Positions 8,339 through 15,487 of a stretch of 64,000 nucleotides of DNA are shown in pieces. This DNA is from Marinoscillum pacificum (lineage in GTDB: Bacteria; Bacteroidota; Bacteroidia; Cytophagales; Cyclobacteriaceae): assembly GCF_024714495.1 (NCBI RefSeq), contig NZ_JAMZMJ010000001.1:1240001-1304000 (forward strand), written 5' to 3'. The notes under the pieces are model-generated. The model searched no databases. It was not told where the DNA came from and was given only the letters and a program-made list of their open reading frames with translations. A program made the position numbers and the translations under genes. The number at the start of each line of letters is the position of its first letter. The stretch's first letter is position 1.

Positions 8339-9004
8339 TTAGTGTTCTACGTATCCGGTTTTAGCTCTTTGAACCCATATTAGAATTCCCAGAACCATGA
8401 AAGCACCGATTGAATCAACCATTAAACCATTTGTAGGGAAGCTTTCCCATCCGATTGCATCGAACACCTTAAAGTTCATAATTGATCCGGATCCGAATAG
8501 CTCTCTGAAGAATGCTACCACTAGGATAATCCATGCATACCCAAAACCACTACCTAAACCATCAAGGATAGAATCGTAAGGCTTGTTTGCCATAGCAAAA
8601 GCCTCAAGACGTCCCATAACGATACAGTTCGTAATGATCAGACCAACGAAAGCACCCAATACTTTGTACATATCAAAGTAGTATGCTTTTAACACTTCAC
8701 TAACCAATGTCACGAGTGTAGCAATAACTGCCAACTGTACGATAATTCTCACACGACCAGGAATCAAATCTCTGATCAGGGAAATGAACAAGTTGGAGAA
8801 TACCACTACAGCAATTACGGCTATAGACATCACCAAAGTTGGTTCCATCTTAATAGTAATCGCAAGTGCAGAACAGATACCCAGAACCTGGACGGTAATT
8901 GGGTTGTCTTCATTCAATGGATCAGAAACGATTCTTCTTCTTCTCTTTGAGAATAAAGCTTCTGCAGGTTTCTTTTCTTTTACTTCTGCTGTTTCAGTAC
9001 TCAT
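8339..9004 (-). CDS. nqrD: Na+-translocating NADH:quinone reductase subunit D
   Basis: This 221-residue membrane subunit pairs with NqrE. After a charged N-terminal tail (about 30 residues, with FSKRRRR) there are about six hydrophobic helices. Conserved cysteines appear in LGICSALA (about residue 44) and TNCIVMGR (about 126), the positions expected for the shared iron-sulfur site. The gene lies 14 nt after nqrC and 19 nt before nqrE. Confidence 0.95.
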   Translation of the reverse strand: MSTETAEVKEKKPAEALFSKRRRRIVSDPLNEDNPITVQVLGICSALAITIKMEPTLVMSIAVIAVVVFSNLFISLIRDLIPGRVRIIVQLAVIATLVTLVSEVLKAYYFDMYKVLGAFVGLIITNCIVMGRLEAFAMANKPYDSILDGLGSGFGYAWIILVVAFFRELFGSGSIMNFKVFDAIGWESFPTNGLMVDSIGAFMVLGILIWVQRAKTGYVEH

Positions 9005-9018
9005 AGACAGAGTTTTTA

Positions 9019-9777
9019 TTAGTTAAGAGCAACTTTACCGTTGCCTGATTTTACTTTATTAATGTATGACTCGTAGTAACCAAGATAAGATTGCAACATA
9101 GCATTCACACCTTTACCAGTCAAAGTAGCTCCTGACATTCCGTCCACTTGATGCTCGGTAAGACCAGCATTGCCCTCACCTTTCACCATGCTCACAGAAA
9201 CCAATTCGCTTCCTTCAAACACTTTCTTTCCTACAAATCTACTTTGAACTTCTTCAGAAGTAATTCTAGCTCCAAGTCCAGGTGTTTCTTGTTTGTGGTC
9301 AAACGCAACCCCTTTGATGGTATTTAAATCATTTTCCAAAGCCATGTATCCTGATATCCAATCCCAAAGACCAGCACCGAACATTGGGAAGATGTATGCA
9401 TCTACTTTGTCCGAACTTGGATCTTCCTTGAATTTATAAACAGGGAACAATCTTTCATTGGCAGGGAATCTATAATTCTTCTGAATATCAACTTTCTCTG
9501 CAGTAACCGGATTACCTTTTTGATCAGTAGTTACCTCATCGCCATTGATATCAACGATCATCGACTCTACTTTCTCATCGTATAGAGCAAGAATAGCATT
9601 GGGATCATTGTATGAAGAAATATCCATTACCGCACCAAGAATCTTCTTCTTAGTATCTAGCTCAATTTGTTTTTGTTGAGCAGGCTTAAGCCCAACAGAT
9701 GCTAGAGATAACAGTCCACCAAGAATTACTGTTAGCGCGACTGAAAATAGGATTATGTAAGTATTAGACCGTTGCAC
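9019..9777 (-). CDS. nqrC: Na+-translocating NADH:quinone reductase subunit C (FMN-binding)
   Basis: This 252-residue subunit has one N-terminal membrane helix (about 7-29) and a periplasmic FMN-binding domain. The covalent flavinylation motif SGAT is at residues 215-218, so Thr218 should carry FMN, attached by an ApbE flavin transferase that is not in this window. It relays electrons within the sodium-pumping complex. Translation appears to start at GTG and overlaps nqrB by 14 nt. Confidence 0.95.
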   Translation of the reverse strand: MQRSNTYIILFSVALTVILGGLLSLASVGLKPAQQKQIELDTKKKILGAVMDISSYNDPNAILALYDEKVESMIVDINGDEVTTDQKGNPVTAEKVDIQKNYRFPANERLFPVYKFKEDPSSDKVDAYIFPMFGAGLWDWISGYMALENDLNTIKGVAFDHKQETPGLGARITSEEVQSRFVGKKVFEGSELVSVSMVKGEGNAGLTEHQVDGMSGATLTGKGVNAMLQSYLGYYESYINKVKSGNGKVALN

Positions 9778-10957
9778 GTTTTAATCTTCTTTTTTTGTTA
9801 GCATCTACTACATAGTAATCAATAAGGGGAGCGAAAACGTTCATGAACAAGATCGCTAGCATAATTCCTTCAGGGTACGCTGGGTTTACCACACGAATCA
9901 ACACTGTCAACACACCAATTAGGAAACCGTATATCCATTTTCCAACTTCCGTTTGAGCTGCAGAAACAGGATCAGTAGCCATAAATACAGCTCCAAATGC
10001 CAAGCCTCCAGCTACCAAATGGTAGTGAGCAGGAAATTCCAAATAAGGGTTACCGCCAATAACATTAAACAATAGACCCATTGCGTAAGCACCACCGAAT
10101 ACACTAAAGATGATTTTCCAGCTACCTACACCTGTACCTATTAAAATGGCAGCACCGATCAAACACATCAACACTGATGTCTCTCCAATACTACCAGGAA
10201 TTGCTCCAATGAACATGTTCATCCAGGTAAACATACCGTCATACCAGTGAGCTCCAACTTCGGCCATCATGTTAGTTCCATTTGCAATAGCAGTTGGACC
10301 GTAAGAAAGTACTGTAGCTCCAGAGAAGCCATCAACAGCTTCTTTACCACCTAAGTATACCCAAACTGAATCACCAGAAATCTGACCAGGATAAGCGAAG
10401 TAAAGGAATGCTCTTGCAGTCAAGGCAACGTTCAAAACGTTCATACCTGTACCACCAAATGCTTCTTTTCCAATCACTACAGCGAAAATGGTCGCTAATG
10501 CTACTTGCCACAACGGAATAGTTGGAGGTAGTACTAAAGCGATCAACATCCCTGTAACAAGGAAACCTTCACTAATTGGGTGATTTCTAATCACACAGAA
10601 AATAAATTCTGTTAACAAACCTACACCGTATGATACGATAAGGATTGGAATAACTGGAATCAATCCAGTGATAATCTTATCAAGGAAAGTAGCTTCCTCT
10701 CCTACTGAAATGAAATGCTGATGACCTACGTTCCAGATACCAAACAATAAAGCTGGAATCATGGCAATCACCACTGTAATCATTACTCTTTTCAAATCCA
10801 CTGCGTCTTTGATCTGAGTACCCTTGTTTTTGGTAAGGATATCTGGAGCAAAAACGATGGTTCTGTGACCTTCATAAAGAGTGTAGAATTTCTCCCATTT
10901 ACCACCCTTTTCAAAGTTCGGTTTTACGCTATCAAATAATTTCTGTAATGCCTTCAT
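9764..10957 (-). CDS. nqrB: Na+-translocating NADH:quinone reductase subunit B
   Basis: This 397-residue polytopic membrane subunit carries riboflavin and a covalent FMN and forms the main sodium channel. The flavinylation motif DGFSGATVLS (residues 209-218) places FMN on Thr215. About ten hydrophobic segments follow the amphipathic N-terminus. The length is close to the usual 400-415 residues. It lies 9 nt after nqrA and overlaps nqrC by 14 nt. Confidence 0.96.
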   Translation of the reverse strand: MKALQKLFDSVKPNFEKGGKWEKFYTLYEGHRTIVFAPDILTKNKGTQIKDAVDLKRVMITVVIAMIPALLFGIWNVGHQHFISVGEEATFLDKIITGLIPVIPILIVSYGVGLLTEFIFCVIRNHPISEGFLVTGMLIALVLPPTIPLWQVALATIFAVVIGKEAFGGTGMNVLNVALTARAFLYFAYPGQISGDSVWVYLGGKEAVDGFSGATVLSYGPTAIANGTNMMAEVGAHWYDGMFTWMNMFIGAIPGSIGETSVLMCLIGAAILIGTGVGSWKIIFSVFGGAYAMGLLFNVIGGNPYLEFPAHYHLVAGGLAFGAVFMATDPVSAAQTEVGKWIYGFLIGVLTVLIRVVNPAYPEGIMLAILFMNVFAPLIDYYVVDANKKRRLKRATV

Positions 10958-10966
10958 TTCAATGAA

Positions 10967-12322
10967 TTAGCTATTTTTTATCAACTCAATTCCGTCTCTC
11001 AAAATCTCCTGGAGATCATTTTTCGATGGGTCGATGAACTCACAAAGAGCCACATCCTCTTCAATCACCTCGAAAATACCCAACGCTTCCATTTCATCAT
11101 AGTCTTCGGCAAGAATTGCTTTGAATAGATAAGTAGGAAGGATATCCATTGGCAACACTTTTTCAAATGCTCCAGTAACCACGAAAGGTCTTTCCTCACC
11201 GTGTGTATTAGTATCTATTTTGAATTCCTTGTTTTTGTTAAGGAATGAAAGTAGTCCTAATGCTTTGTGGAAGCTCAACTTAGAAGTACTTGGCTTCAAC
11301 CAACCAAGAAATTCTTCATAATCTCCTTCAGGGATAACTGTAATCTGGTTATGATAGAATCCAAGGTATCCATCTTTACCCACATTTACTCCTGTCAGTG
11401 GATTTCCACTAATAAATCTTAGATTTCCAGTAGCCTCAGTCAAACTTTTGATCTGAGCACCAATGTATGTCTTCACGTAACCAGGAGTTGAGACTTCAGA
11501 CCCAGTAACTGCGACTAATTTAGAAGCGTCATATTTACCCTGAGCGAACAATTGTCCTATTTGAGCAACACCATATGGCGTTACAGTCCAAACGATATCT
11601 CCTTTATTGATTGGTTCAATGTGATGTATCTGAACGCCTACGTTTCCTGCCGGGTGAGCTCCAGTTACTTTGTTGATCTCAACGCCATTTGCTTGTGCAA
11701 AGACCTGAGCAACTTCAGCTTGTCCATCTATATTCAGATGAACCGTACCGTCAGTCAATTTTTTAAGGATGTCCAATCCTGTCTGGAAGAACTCAGCTTT
11801 ATCACCAAGCTGGTATGCCAACTCAGGAGCTAATGGATTGGTATCGAACGCAGATATAAATATAGCTTTGGGCTTATCCTCAGGATTTGCAACGATACCG
11901 AATGGTCTCTGAATCAGATTTTGCCAAACTCCACTGCTTTTCATTTGCTCAACGGCATCTTCACGAGACAAACCATTGATGTCAGAAGCACTGTAGGACT
12001 TAAACTGCTCGAATGCAATTTCCTTATCTGCTAATATCTTGATCTCTAGTATTTTACGCTTCTCTCCTCGCTTGATTTCAGCAATCTCTCCACTGACTGG
12101 AGAACAATACTTTACATCTTCGATTCCTCTTACGAAATAGAGTGGTGATCCGGCCTTAACCGTGTCTCCTTCTTTTACCAACATTTTTGGTCTTTCCATT
12201 CCTGGAAAATCGGTAGGCTTTATTGCGAAGGTTTCTGAGAGTGATACTTCTGAGATTTTCTTCTCCGGTTTGCCGGCAAGGTTGATATCAAAACCTTTCT
12301 TTAGCTTTATCGTTTTAGACAT
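10967..12322 (-). CDS. nqrA: Na+-translocating NADH:quinone reductase subunit A
   Basis: This 451-residue cytoplasmic subunit starts the nqr operon. The N-terminal part (KLKKGFDINLAGKP, then a lipoyl-like sandwich with VKEGDTVKAGSPLYF near 50-64) is typical of NqrA. The middle and C-terminal parts match the family, including the long segment ending in the acidic CEFIDPSKNDLQEIL. It is thought to take part in quinone interaction on the cytoplasmic face. The gene is 117 nt downstream of ispH on the same strand, with its own promoter-like element between. Confidence 0.95.
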   Translation of the reverse strand: MSKTIKLKKGFDINLAGKPEKKISEVSLSETFAIKPTDFPGMERPKMLVKEGDTVKAGSPLYFVRGIEDVKYCSPVSGEIAEIKRGEKRKILEIKILADKEIAFEQFKSYSASDINGLSREDAVEQMKSSGVWQNLIQRPFGIVANPEDKPKAIFISAFDTNPLAPELAYQLGDKAEFFQTGLDILKKLTDGTVHLNIDGQAEVAQVFAQANGVEINKVTGAHPAGNVGVQIHHIEPINKGDIVWTVTPYGVAQIGQLFAQGKYDASKLVAVTGSEVSTPGYVKTYIGAQIKSLTEATGNLRFISGNPLTGVNVGKDGYLGFYHNQITVIPEGDYEEFLGWLKPSTSKLSFHKALGLLSFLNKNKEFKIDTNTHGEERPFVVTGAFEKVLPMDILPTYLFKAILAEDYDEMEALGIFEVIEEDVALCEFIDPSKNDLQEILRDGIELIKNS

Positions 12323-12355
12323 TTTCTATAATTGCGCTCTACTTGAAAATCGATG

Positions 12356-12363
12356 CAAAAATA
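12356..12363 (-). promoter_or_regulatory. Candidate -7 element for nqrA
   Basis: On the minus strand the 8-mer TATTTTTG matches the Bacteroidota -7 consensus TAnnTTTG. It ends 33 nt upstream of the nqrA ATG. A TTTG lies only about 13 nt further upstream, shorter than the usual spacing of about 19-21, so the -33 box is uncertain. Confidence 0.4.
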
Positions 12364-12439
12364 GTAAAAAAATGTTCAAATGAAATGTTTAAACCAATCA
12401 ATAAATAACCATTTTTTGAACGGTATTTTCCCGGTTTAA

Positions 12440-13330
12440 TCAGGCTAAAACTTGCTCTTGAGAGGTCAGAAAATTGGCTACTTTTTCCATTAACCAACGA
12501 GGTGTAGAAGTTGCTCCACAAATCCCTATTTTATCAGCAGCATTCAACCAATCCAACTGTATTTCCTCCTCACTTTCAATGAAATAGCTCCTTGGATTGT
12601 TTTCAAGGCACACATTGTAAAGGGCTCTTCCGTTAGAACTTTTCTTACCAGAAACGAATAGGATCACATCATGCTTTGTAGAGAATTCAACCATTTTTGG
12701 CTCGCGGTTCGAAACTTGTCTACAGATACTATCATTGGCATTAAAATCTTCTAATGTCAACGTACCCTTCGCTTTTTTTATCCGATCTTCGATCTGTTCT
12801 TTGATTGTATAGAAGCCTTTTGTACACTTGGTAGTCTGACTATACAGAACAACTGGCCTACTGAAATCTATCTTATCCAAATCTTCTTCGGAGGTCACTA
12901 TAATAGCTTCATCATTGGTTTGACCAGTAAGACCAATAACCTCGGCATGCCCTGGCTTACCATAAATAACTATCTGACCATCGACCTCCTGAGTCTTATC
13001 ATAAGAATGCTTAATCCTGTTTTGTAACTTCAATACTACAGGACACGAAGCATCAATAAGCTCAATATTGTTTTCTAGGGCAATCTGATAGGTTTCAGGA
13101 GGCTCACCATGAGCTCGAATCAACACTTTACAGTCATGTAATTCCTGCAATTGCTCTCGATCAATTGTCCTCAGACCTTTGGCATACAGCCTGTTTACCT
13201 CCATAGCATTGTGAACAATATCGCCAAGGCAATAAAGCTCTTGACCATCGCTCATCTCATCTTCTGCCATCTGAATGGCAAACTCTACGCCAAAACAATA
13301 ACCGGAATGTGGATCAATTTCAACCTGCAT
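12440..13330 (-). CDS. ispH: 4-hydroxy-3-methylbut-2-enyl diphosphate reductase
   Basis: This 296-residue iron-sulfur enzyme makes IPP and DMAPP in the last step of the MEP isoprenoid pathway. The three cluster cysteines appear in GYCFGV (Cys12), in DASCPVV near residue 95 and in DSICRQ near 197. A catalytic-region histidine is in IRAHGEPPE near 73-81. The length is as expected. The ATG at 13330 overlaps the end of cmk by 11 nt; the two genes are often adjacent or fused in bacteria, which supports the assignment. Confidence 0.96.
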   Translation of the reverse strand: MQVEIDPHSGYCFGVEFAIQMAEDEMSDGQELYCLGDIVHNAMEVNRLYAKGLRTIDREQLQELHDCKVLIRAHGEPPETYQIALENNIELIDASCPVVLKLQNRIKHSYDKTQEVDGQIVIYGKPGHAEVIGLTGQTNDEAIIVTSEEDLDKIDFSRPVVLYSQTTKCTKGFYTIKEQIEDRIKKAKGTLTLEDFNANDSICRQVSNREPKMVEFSTKHDVILFVSGKKSSNGRALYNVCLENNPRSYFIESEEEIQLDWLNAADKIGICGATSTPRWLMEKVANFLTSQEQVLA

Positions 13331-13985
13331 GGATAATTCCCTTTGCTAATTCTACAATTTTATCAACTTGCTCATTGAATGTCAAATATGAGGTATCTAC
13401 CTCAACTGCATCTTCTGCTTTTTTCAATGGAGATTCTGCTCTAGAAGAATCGATTTTATCTCTGTCTAATAAATTGACTTTGATGGTATTAAGTTCCTCA
13501 TGAATGCCCTTTTCAGCCAACTCTTTTTGTCTTCTTTCTGCCCTGACATCAGGATTGGCAGTCATGAACACTTTCAATTCAGCATCTGGAAAAACAACCG
13601 TTCCTATATCACGACCATCCATGACGATACCTCTCTCCTGTCCTATTTGCTGCTGCTGAGCAACCATCGCCACTCGAACTTCTTTGATGGCACTAACGGC
13701 ACTTACATTCTCATTTATACGCATAGTGCGAACATCATTTGAGATATCATCACCGTTGAGAATTACCTGATTTCCAGAAAATGAAATACTAATATTACTC
13801 AAAGCATTCTCAACGGATTTAGCATCTGCTAAATCTACTTGATTTTCCAGAAAATAATATGTGGTAGCGCGATACATGGCTCCACTATCAATGTAAATAT
13901 ATCCTAAAGCTTTGGCTACTTCTTTGGCCGTGGAACTTTTCCCTGTTCCTGAATAGCCATCAAGTGCTATAACAATTTTTCTCAT
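13320..13985 (-). CDS. cmk: Cytidylate kinase
   Basis: This 221-residue enzyme phosphorylates CMP and dCMP. The P-loop ALDGYSGTGKSST lies at residues 6-18, and a long insert typical of type-1 CMP kinases runs through the middle, with the conserved GRDIGTVVFPDA near 125-136. I chose the ATG at 13985 rather than an in-frame ATG seven codons upstream because it begins the conserved MRKIVIALDG and because the stop of the small upstream lipoprotein gene overlaps it as TAATG. It overlaps ispH by 11 nt downstream. Confidence 0.95.
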   Translation of the reverse strand: MRKIVIALDGYSGTGKSSTAKEVAKALGYIYIDSGAMYRATTYYFLENQVDLADAKSVENALSNISISFSGNQVILNGDDISNDVRTMRINENVSAVSAIKEVRVAMVAQQQQIGQERGIVMDGRDIGTVVFPDAELKVFMTANPDVRAERRQKELAEKGIHEELNTIKVNLLDRDKIDSSRAESPLKKAEDAVEVDTSYLTFNEQVDKIVELAKGIIHAG

Positions 13986-14134
13986 TAACAATCTTTGACA
14001 GGACAAGGAATTGGTTTTCCTCTTTTGATTTGCTTCTTCTTGCCGTAAGATGAAGAAGGTCCTTTTCTACATCCTCCAAAAATGATCATGGATGATAATA
14101 GAAAAAGACCTAATATGTATTTGAATTTTCTCAT
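13985..14134 (-). CDS. Small lipoprotein, 49 residues
   Basis: A short reading frame encodes a basic N-terminus (MRKFKY), a hydrophobic stretch (ILGLFLLSSMIIF) and a lipobox-like FGGC with Cys22. The remaining 27 residues are very basic (GKKKQIKRGK) and end in PIPCPVKDC with two cysteines. It starts 7 nt after the fabD stop, and its TAA shares a base with the cmk ATG (TAATG), so it is embedded in the fabD-cmk-ispH transcript. The mature peptide would be membrane-anchored in the periplasm or outer membrane. I do not know its function. The signal features and exact packing make a real gene likely. Confidence 0.75.
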   Translation of the reverse strand: MRKFKYILGLFLLSSMIIFGGCRKGPSSSYGKKKQIKRGKPIPCPVKDC

Positions 14135-14141
14135 TCAGTTA

Positions 14142-15014
14142 TTAAAGACTGGTAGTTTCAACACCACCGTCGATTTTCTTCACTAATCCCTGAAGCACTT
14201 TACCTGGTCCACATTCTACGAATGTTGAAGCTCCATCAGCGATCATGGATTGCACACTTTGCGTCCATCTAACTGGTGCAGTTAACTGAGCTACTAAGTT
14301 TGTTTTGATATCATTGATATCTGTATGTCCCTTTGCATCTACATTTTGATAAACCGCACATTTAGGTGTACCAAATACAGTACTTTCAATTGCTGCTGCC
14401 AATTCTTCACGAGCAGGCTCCATTAGTGGTGAGTGAAATGCTCCACCCACTGGCAAAACCAAAGCTCGTTTTGCTCCTGCTTCTTTCAATTTCTCACAGG
14501 CAATTTCCACTCCTTTAACGCTTCCTGAAATGACTAATTGTCCAGGACAGTTATAATTAGCAGCAACTACTACATCATCTATGGATCCGCATACTTCCTC
14601 AACTGTTGCATCAGGCAAAGCCAAAACTGCAGCCATCGTAGATTCTTGCAATTCACAAGCTTTTTGCATTGCCATTGCGCGCTGAGAAACCAATCTCAAG
14701 CCATCTTCAAAGTTCAAAGTTCCGTTGGCAACTAATGCTGAAAACTCTCCTAATGAATGACCTGCTACCATATCAGGATTGAAGTCATCTGAAACTAATG
14801 CTGTAGCTACACTGTGAAGAAAAATGGCCGGTTGAGTAACTTTCGTTTGTTTTAACTCTTCCGCTGATCCTTCAAACATAATCTTAGAAAGATGGAATCC
14901 TAAGATATCGTCTGCCTGATCAAATAATGCTTTTGCTTTTGGGTTGTTGTCGTATAAATCTTTGCCCATACCTGGGAATTGAGCTCCCTGACCTGGGAAT
15001 ACAAATGCCTTCAT
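14142..15014 (-). CDS. fabD: Malonyl-CoA:ACP transacylase
   Basis: This 290-residue enzyme loads malonate onto acyl carrier protein for fatty acid synthesis. Visible motifs are FPGQGAQFPGMG (residues 6-17), the serine nucleophile in GHSLGEFSAL (about Ser92), a catalytic histidine in GAFHSPLM (about His200) and the C-terminal VECGPGKVLQGL. The length is normal. It begins a run of closely packed genes on the minus strand: fabD, the small lipoprotein, cmk and ispH. It lies 53 nt after the DCC-family gene. Confidence 0.96.
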   Translation of the reverse strand: MKAFVFPGQGAQFPGMGKDLYDNNPKAKALFDQADDILGFHLSKIMFEGSAEELKQTKVTQPAIFLHSVATALVSDDFNPDMVAGHSLGEFSALVANGTLNFEDGLRLVSQRAMAMQKACELQESTMAAVLALPDATVEEVCGSIDDVVVAANYNCPGQLVISGSVKGVEIACEKLKEAGAKRALVLPVGGAFHSPLMEPAREELAAAIESTVFGTPKCAVYQNVDAKGHTDINDIKTNLVAQLTAPVRWTQSVQSMIADGASTFVECGPGKVLQGLVKKIDGGVETTSL

Positions 15015-15067
15015 AAATTAAGGTTTGACTTGTCAATTGATTTGACGGCAAAGCTAATTAAACATCC

Positions 15068-15487
15068 TTAAGAATCTAGAAAACGATCTTTCAACTCTGG
15101 AGTGGGAATGCGACAAGCATCTTGCTTGCCAAACCATCGGTATCGGTTTCTGGCAATTAAGTCGTAAAAGAAATCTCTAAAGCCTACTGGAAGAATTCGG
15201 AAAACGGATAACAGGGGCCATAAACCAGACAACTTAGATGCTATTTTAAGTGCGGCAGTACTCTTATGATAAACCTTACCGTCTTCCACCAATACAATAC
15301 TGTCTAATCTTTCTGGATTTATAGAAGTAGGTTCCAACAATGCTTTTGCGGCCTCAGATTGTAAGGATGCAAACTGAAAGAATCCTCTATCTCTATCAAT
15401 AACGAAATTGACAGATGAATTACAAAGATTACAAACACCATCAAACAATACCACTGGTTGATCATTTACCTGATTACCTGCACCCAT
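15068..15487 (-). CDS. DCC family thiol-disulfide oxidoreductase-like protein (DUF393)
   Basis: This 139-residue protein carries the family signature FDGVCNLCNSSVNF (residues 15-28), with the CxxC that gives the group its predicted thioredoxin-like redox role. The rest fits the DCC family (a PERLDSIVLVEDGKVYHKS segment and a C-terminal RNRYRWFGKQDACRIP). No signal peptide is present, so it should be cytoplasmic. Its start overlaps the 3' end of the preceding surface protein gene by 22 nt on the same strand. Substrate unknown. Confidence 0.9.
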   Translation of the reverse strand: MGAGNQVNDQPVVLFDGVCNLCNSSVNFVIDRDRGFFQFASLQSEAAKALLEPTSINPERLDSIVLVEDGKVYHKSTAALKIASKLSGLWPLLSVFRILPVGFRDFFYDLIARNRYRWFGKQDACRIPTPELKDRFLDS

